From Arctic95D-9 sp035967665 (GTDB taxonomy: Bacteria > Verrucomicrobiota > Verrucomicrobiia > Verrucomicrobiales > DEV007), in NCBI GenBank assembly GCA_035967665.1, contig JAYWLB010000120.1, positions 147,766 through 211,765 on the forward strand: a DNA stretch of 64,000 nucleotides, written 5' to 3'. A program made the translations under genes and the position numbers. Shown piece after piece: positions 61,982 through 64,000 of the stretch. A model generated the notes under the pieces. The model was not told where the DNA came from and did no database searches. It saw only the letters and a list, made by a program, of their open reading frames with translations. How positions within the stretch are numbered: position 1 is the stretch's first letter; each line of letters opens with the position of its first letter.

Positions 61982-63406
61982 TCATTCTGCCTTCAAAGCA
62001 TGGAGTTGCCGGATCGCCGATTTGACTAGCATCTCGCCACCACCGGGGGCAAGGCGGGAGTTGAGTGTTTCGTATCCGCCTTCGGCAAAAGCTTTCCGTG
62101 TCGGCACGTAGGCGATGTGCACTTGAGTCAGCTCAACGATCATAGTGACGGAAAAGGGCGAAGCTTCTTTGATTGCGAGTCCGAGTTCCACGAAGACCTC
62201 GCCGGGCAGTCCAACGACCGCGACTTCATTGCTCAGCGCAAAAGCCTGCACCTCCACCGGCAGAGTCCAGGGTTCTGATTCAATTGTAGGAGGCACCGCT
62301 TCGGTCGCCCGAATCCGTGCCAGTGAACGAATTTTCATGGGGCGTCGGCGCTGAAACAGTCCGGTTTCTCCATATTTCGAGGCCGCGTTGAGATTATTGG
62401 CCCACTCCAATTCCTCGTTGGAAAATGATTGCAGCGGGGGATAGATCCATTCCGAACTCGCTGCCAGCTCCGGCGTTTTCAAGGGGTTCCTTTCTTCTTC
62501 AAGCGACAGAATCTCTTTTGCCAATCGTTCCCCCATCGGCGTCGTCTTGAGCCGCTCGGCCTCTTTCTTCACGTTCACGTGATTCAAATCCCCGCTGGTT
62601 CCCTGGAGAAACAGGGACACGACGTCCTCGCCGAGGGACTCTTCCAACTTCCGGGCAAGGACTCCCGGGTAGTCGCCGGAGAATGCGCTGCTTCCATAGG
62701 TATCGGGATGGACCGCAAAATTGCTTACCACGCCGAGGAGTTCACTGTCCTTCGCGCGTTCGATCCAAAGTACGTCCAATGCGGGATCGATGGGTCCCGC
62801 GGGCTTTATGAGGCTTCTGTTTCCAACGCCGGGATTGGTTTTGACCTTTCCGTCGCTCATGTAAAATCTCCGATTGAAGGAGAGATCTACGATTTTCCCC
62901 GTTGCCTGCTGAAGTTTCACTGGCTCCGCTTTTGCATGCGCCTCTACCAGAGACTCAACGATTCGGTCACGAAGCGCTTCGGGGTATCCGTCCTGCGAAA
63001 TTGCTTCCTTTTCCGACAGCGAAGTTTTCCTAACATGATTGTTCAGCTCGTAAATATTGGAATGGTAGGCCGGACCGGTGTGGGTGTGAGTCGCGGCGAC
63101 GATGAGGTTTTCAAAGGGAATTCCCGTTTCCTCAGACACGAGCGTTCTAACCTCGGCAGACAATTCCCGCTCGATCCACAAGAGATCGCACACCGCGATT
63201 CCCCAGCTCACCTCACCTTGCTTCATTACGAGAGCCTTCACGTATAGCGGATCATCAACCGCCGTTGATATGCCCCGGTAGTGCGGGTAGCCAACTGGAG
63301 GCGTAATATCGATCTCGGAAAGACCTCCGCTCAGTGGTTTCTCTCCGGCCCGAAGGAGTAGTGACATCGACACGGTGATTACGAGAATACAGGGCAGTAG
63401 CTTCAT
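61982..63406 (-). CDS. Secreted neutral/alkaline ceramidase-like protein
   Basis: A 474-residue exported protein (ATG at 63404-63406 chosen for its signal peptide, LLPCILVITVSMSLLLRAG). It resembles the N-terminal domain of neutral/alkaline non-lysosomal ceramidase: DITPPVGYPHYRG, VVAATHTHTGPAYHSN with zinc-binding His residues, and NFAVHPDTYGS. Classic neutral ceramidases are longer (about 650 residues with a C-terminal Ig-like domain), which is absent. PVC genomes contain many such short forms of unknown substrate; an amide or ester hydrolase for lipids or sugars is likely. Confidence 0.85.
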   Translation of the reverse strand: MKLLPCILVITVSMSLLLRAGEKPLSGGLSEIDITPPVGYPHYRGISTAVDDPLYVKALVMKQGEVSWGIAVCDLLWIERELSAEVRTLVSEETGIPFENLIVAATHTHTGPAYHSNIYELNNHVRKTSLSEKEAISQDGYPEALRDRIVESLVEAHAKAEPVKLQQATGKIVDLSFNRRFYMSDGKVKTNPGVGNRSLIKPAGPIDPALDVLWIERAKDSELLGVVSNFAVHPDTYGSSAFSGDYPGVLARKLEESLGEDVVSLFLQGTSGDLNHVNVKKEAERLKTTPMGERLAKEILSLEEERNPLKTPELAASSEWIYPPLQSFSNEELEWANNLNAASKYGETGLFQRRRPMKIRSLARIRATEAVPPTIESEPWTLPVEVQAFALSNEVAVVGLPGEVFVELGLAIKEASPFSVTMIVELTQVHIAYVPTRKAFAEGGYETLNSRLAPGGGEMLVKSAIRQLHALKAE

Positions 63407-64000
63407 AGAATTTCGGGCGATTGGATGAGTCCTTCTGAGTCGTTTGCGCTTGAGCAAACTCACTCCGGGTATGCAGCTGAAACAGTAGAATGGTAACCCG
63501 AAGATGACTACGACCCGAAACGCGTAGCCTCAGCAACTCGAAACCGGAAATACAGAGAGATCAATCGACAATACCAATGGAGGAGGGACAGGCTAGTAGT
63601 TGAGGAAGCAGGGGGGGGATGAGTGATCAACGTTATCTAATTGCGTAAAGTGACGCGGAACTGCGGAAATCGAACTATTGCCTTGCGCAGTTCATTGCTG
63701 AAATAGGGAGCGAAGCAGGTAGGAATGCGGTAAGGCCTGTCACACCGCTGCGAACAGATCACACCTCTCCTTGCGGCAGTTGATTTAGGTACACTTTTTT
63801 CAGTTAAGCGAAGGTATCCCGTCCCTCGTCCATCCATTGCTTTGGACTTCCTACCCTCCCCGTGGCGCCCGCGCCGGTCCTATCACTTCACTCCGCAAAT
63901 CCCGTATCACGCAAAGCCCTTCCCAATTGGCTTCCCGCATCTCCCTCGCACCACTTTCGCGAGTCTTTCCAAACTTGCCTCGATTTCGCTCAAAGACCTC
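63407..64000. other. Right-edge region without a confident gene
   Basis: About 590 bases with only short frames. Two overlapping minus-strand frames are open to the window edge: one runs from 64000 to a stop near 63857 (containing REMREANWEGLCVIRD), the other from 63999 to a stop at 63907-63909 (containing LSEIEASLERLAKVV). The second could be the last 30 codons of a real protein, but repeats of this type may also give such frames by chance. A G-run (GGGGGGGG at about 63611-63618) stands out. Nothing else is assigned. Confidence 0.3.

Noticed and set aside
1..64000. CRISPR arrays, tRNA or rRNA genes, transposases, prophage genes
   Set aside because: Read through the intergenic regions on both strands; no regular repeat-spacer pattern, tRNA T-loop or A/B-box-like sequence, or transposase/integrase domain was recognised.

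Overview
The gene content points to a member of the Verrucomicrobiota, with a planctomycete-like PVC-group relative as the alternative. The evidence is gene content only: formylglycine-type sulfatases, a four-gene run of PSCyt/WD40, DUF1549/DUF1553, DUF1501 and pre-peptidase C-terminal proteins, DUF1080 and DUF4838 proteins, a PmoA/DUF6807 protein, a neutral-ceramidase-like protein, many secreted proteins of unknown role, and moderately high GC. No rRNA or tRNA gene, CRISPR array, prophage or complete insertion sequence was seen, so the assignment is inferred.

Left part (0-17 kb): a partial gene at the edge; a membrane/SRPBCC protein; a three-gene phospholipid module (CDP-alcohol phosphatidyltransferase, CdsA-like cytidylyltransferase, PlsC-like acyltransferase) resembling E. 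coli ynbA/ynbB; polyphosphate kinase 2; an SLC13 transporter; a glutamate synthase large subunit without its small subunit beside it; an 850-base gene-free block full of short repeats; a CBS-pair protein; a Wzz/BY-kinase-like protein whose nucleotide site looks destroyed, behind a sigma-54-like promoter; and HflX.

Middle part (17-35 kb): a carbohydrate-oriented set (Tat-exported sugar-phosphate isomerase-like protein, PmoA-like protein, esterase, MFS nucleoside/sugar transporter, DUF1080-esterase fusion, a very large DUF4838/CBM9 protein), then a tightly overlapped four-gene operon (RraA-like, AstE/aspartoacylase-like, threonine-synthase-like, M81/MlrC-like) that looks like an undescribed catabolic pathway, divergent from fumarase C, followed by a baeRF-type protein and a PRC-barrel protein with a near-consensus sigma-54 promoter.

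Right part (35-64 kb): two convergent sulfatases, a membrane Ser/Thr kinase, a beta-helix protein, the planctomycete/verrucomicrobial PSCyt operon, a CnrY-CnrX-CnrH-like metal-sensing sigma-factor system followed by a metal-binding lipoprotein and a TonB-dependent receptor, and then the most striking gene in the window: a single 927-residue polypeptide combining an acetyl-CoA hydrolase/CoA-transferase domain (with its catalytic Glu position replaced), a GNAT acetyltransferase domain and a histone-deacetylase-superfamily domain with an intact active site. After it come a purple-acid-phosphatase-like protein, secreted and membrane proteins of unknown role, an AlkX/YcaQ-like DNA glycosylase, an ankyrin protein and a ceramidase-like protein. 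Three related nested-palindrome repeats sit at gene 3' ends, two of them between convergent genes, and probably serve as terminators.
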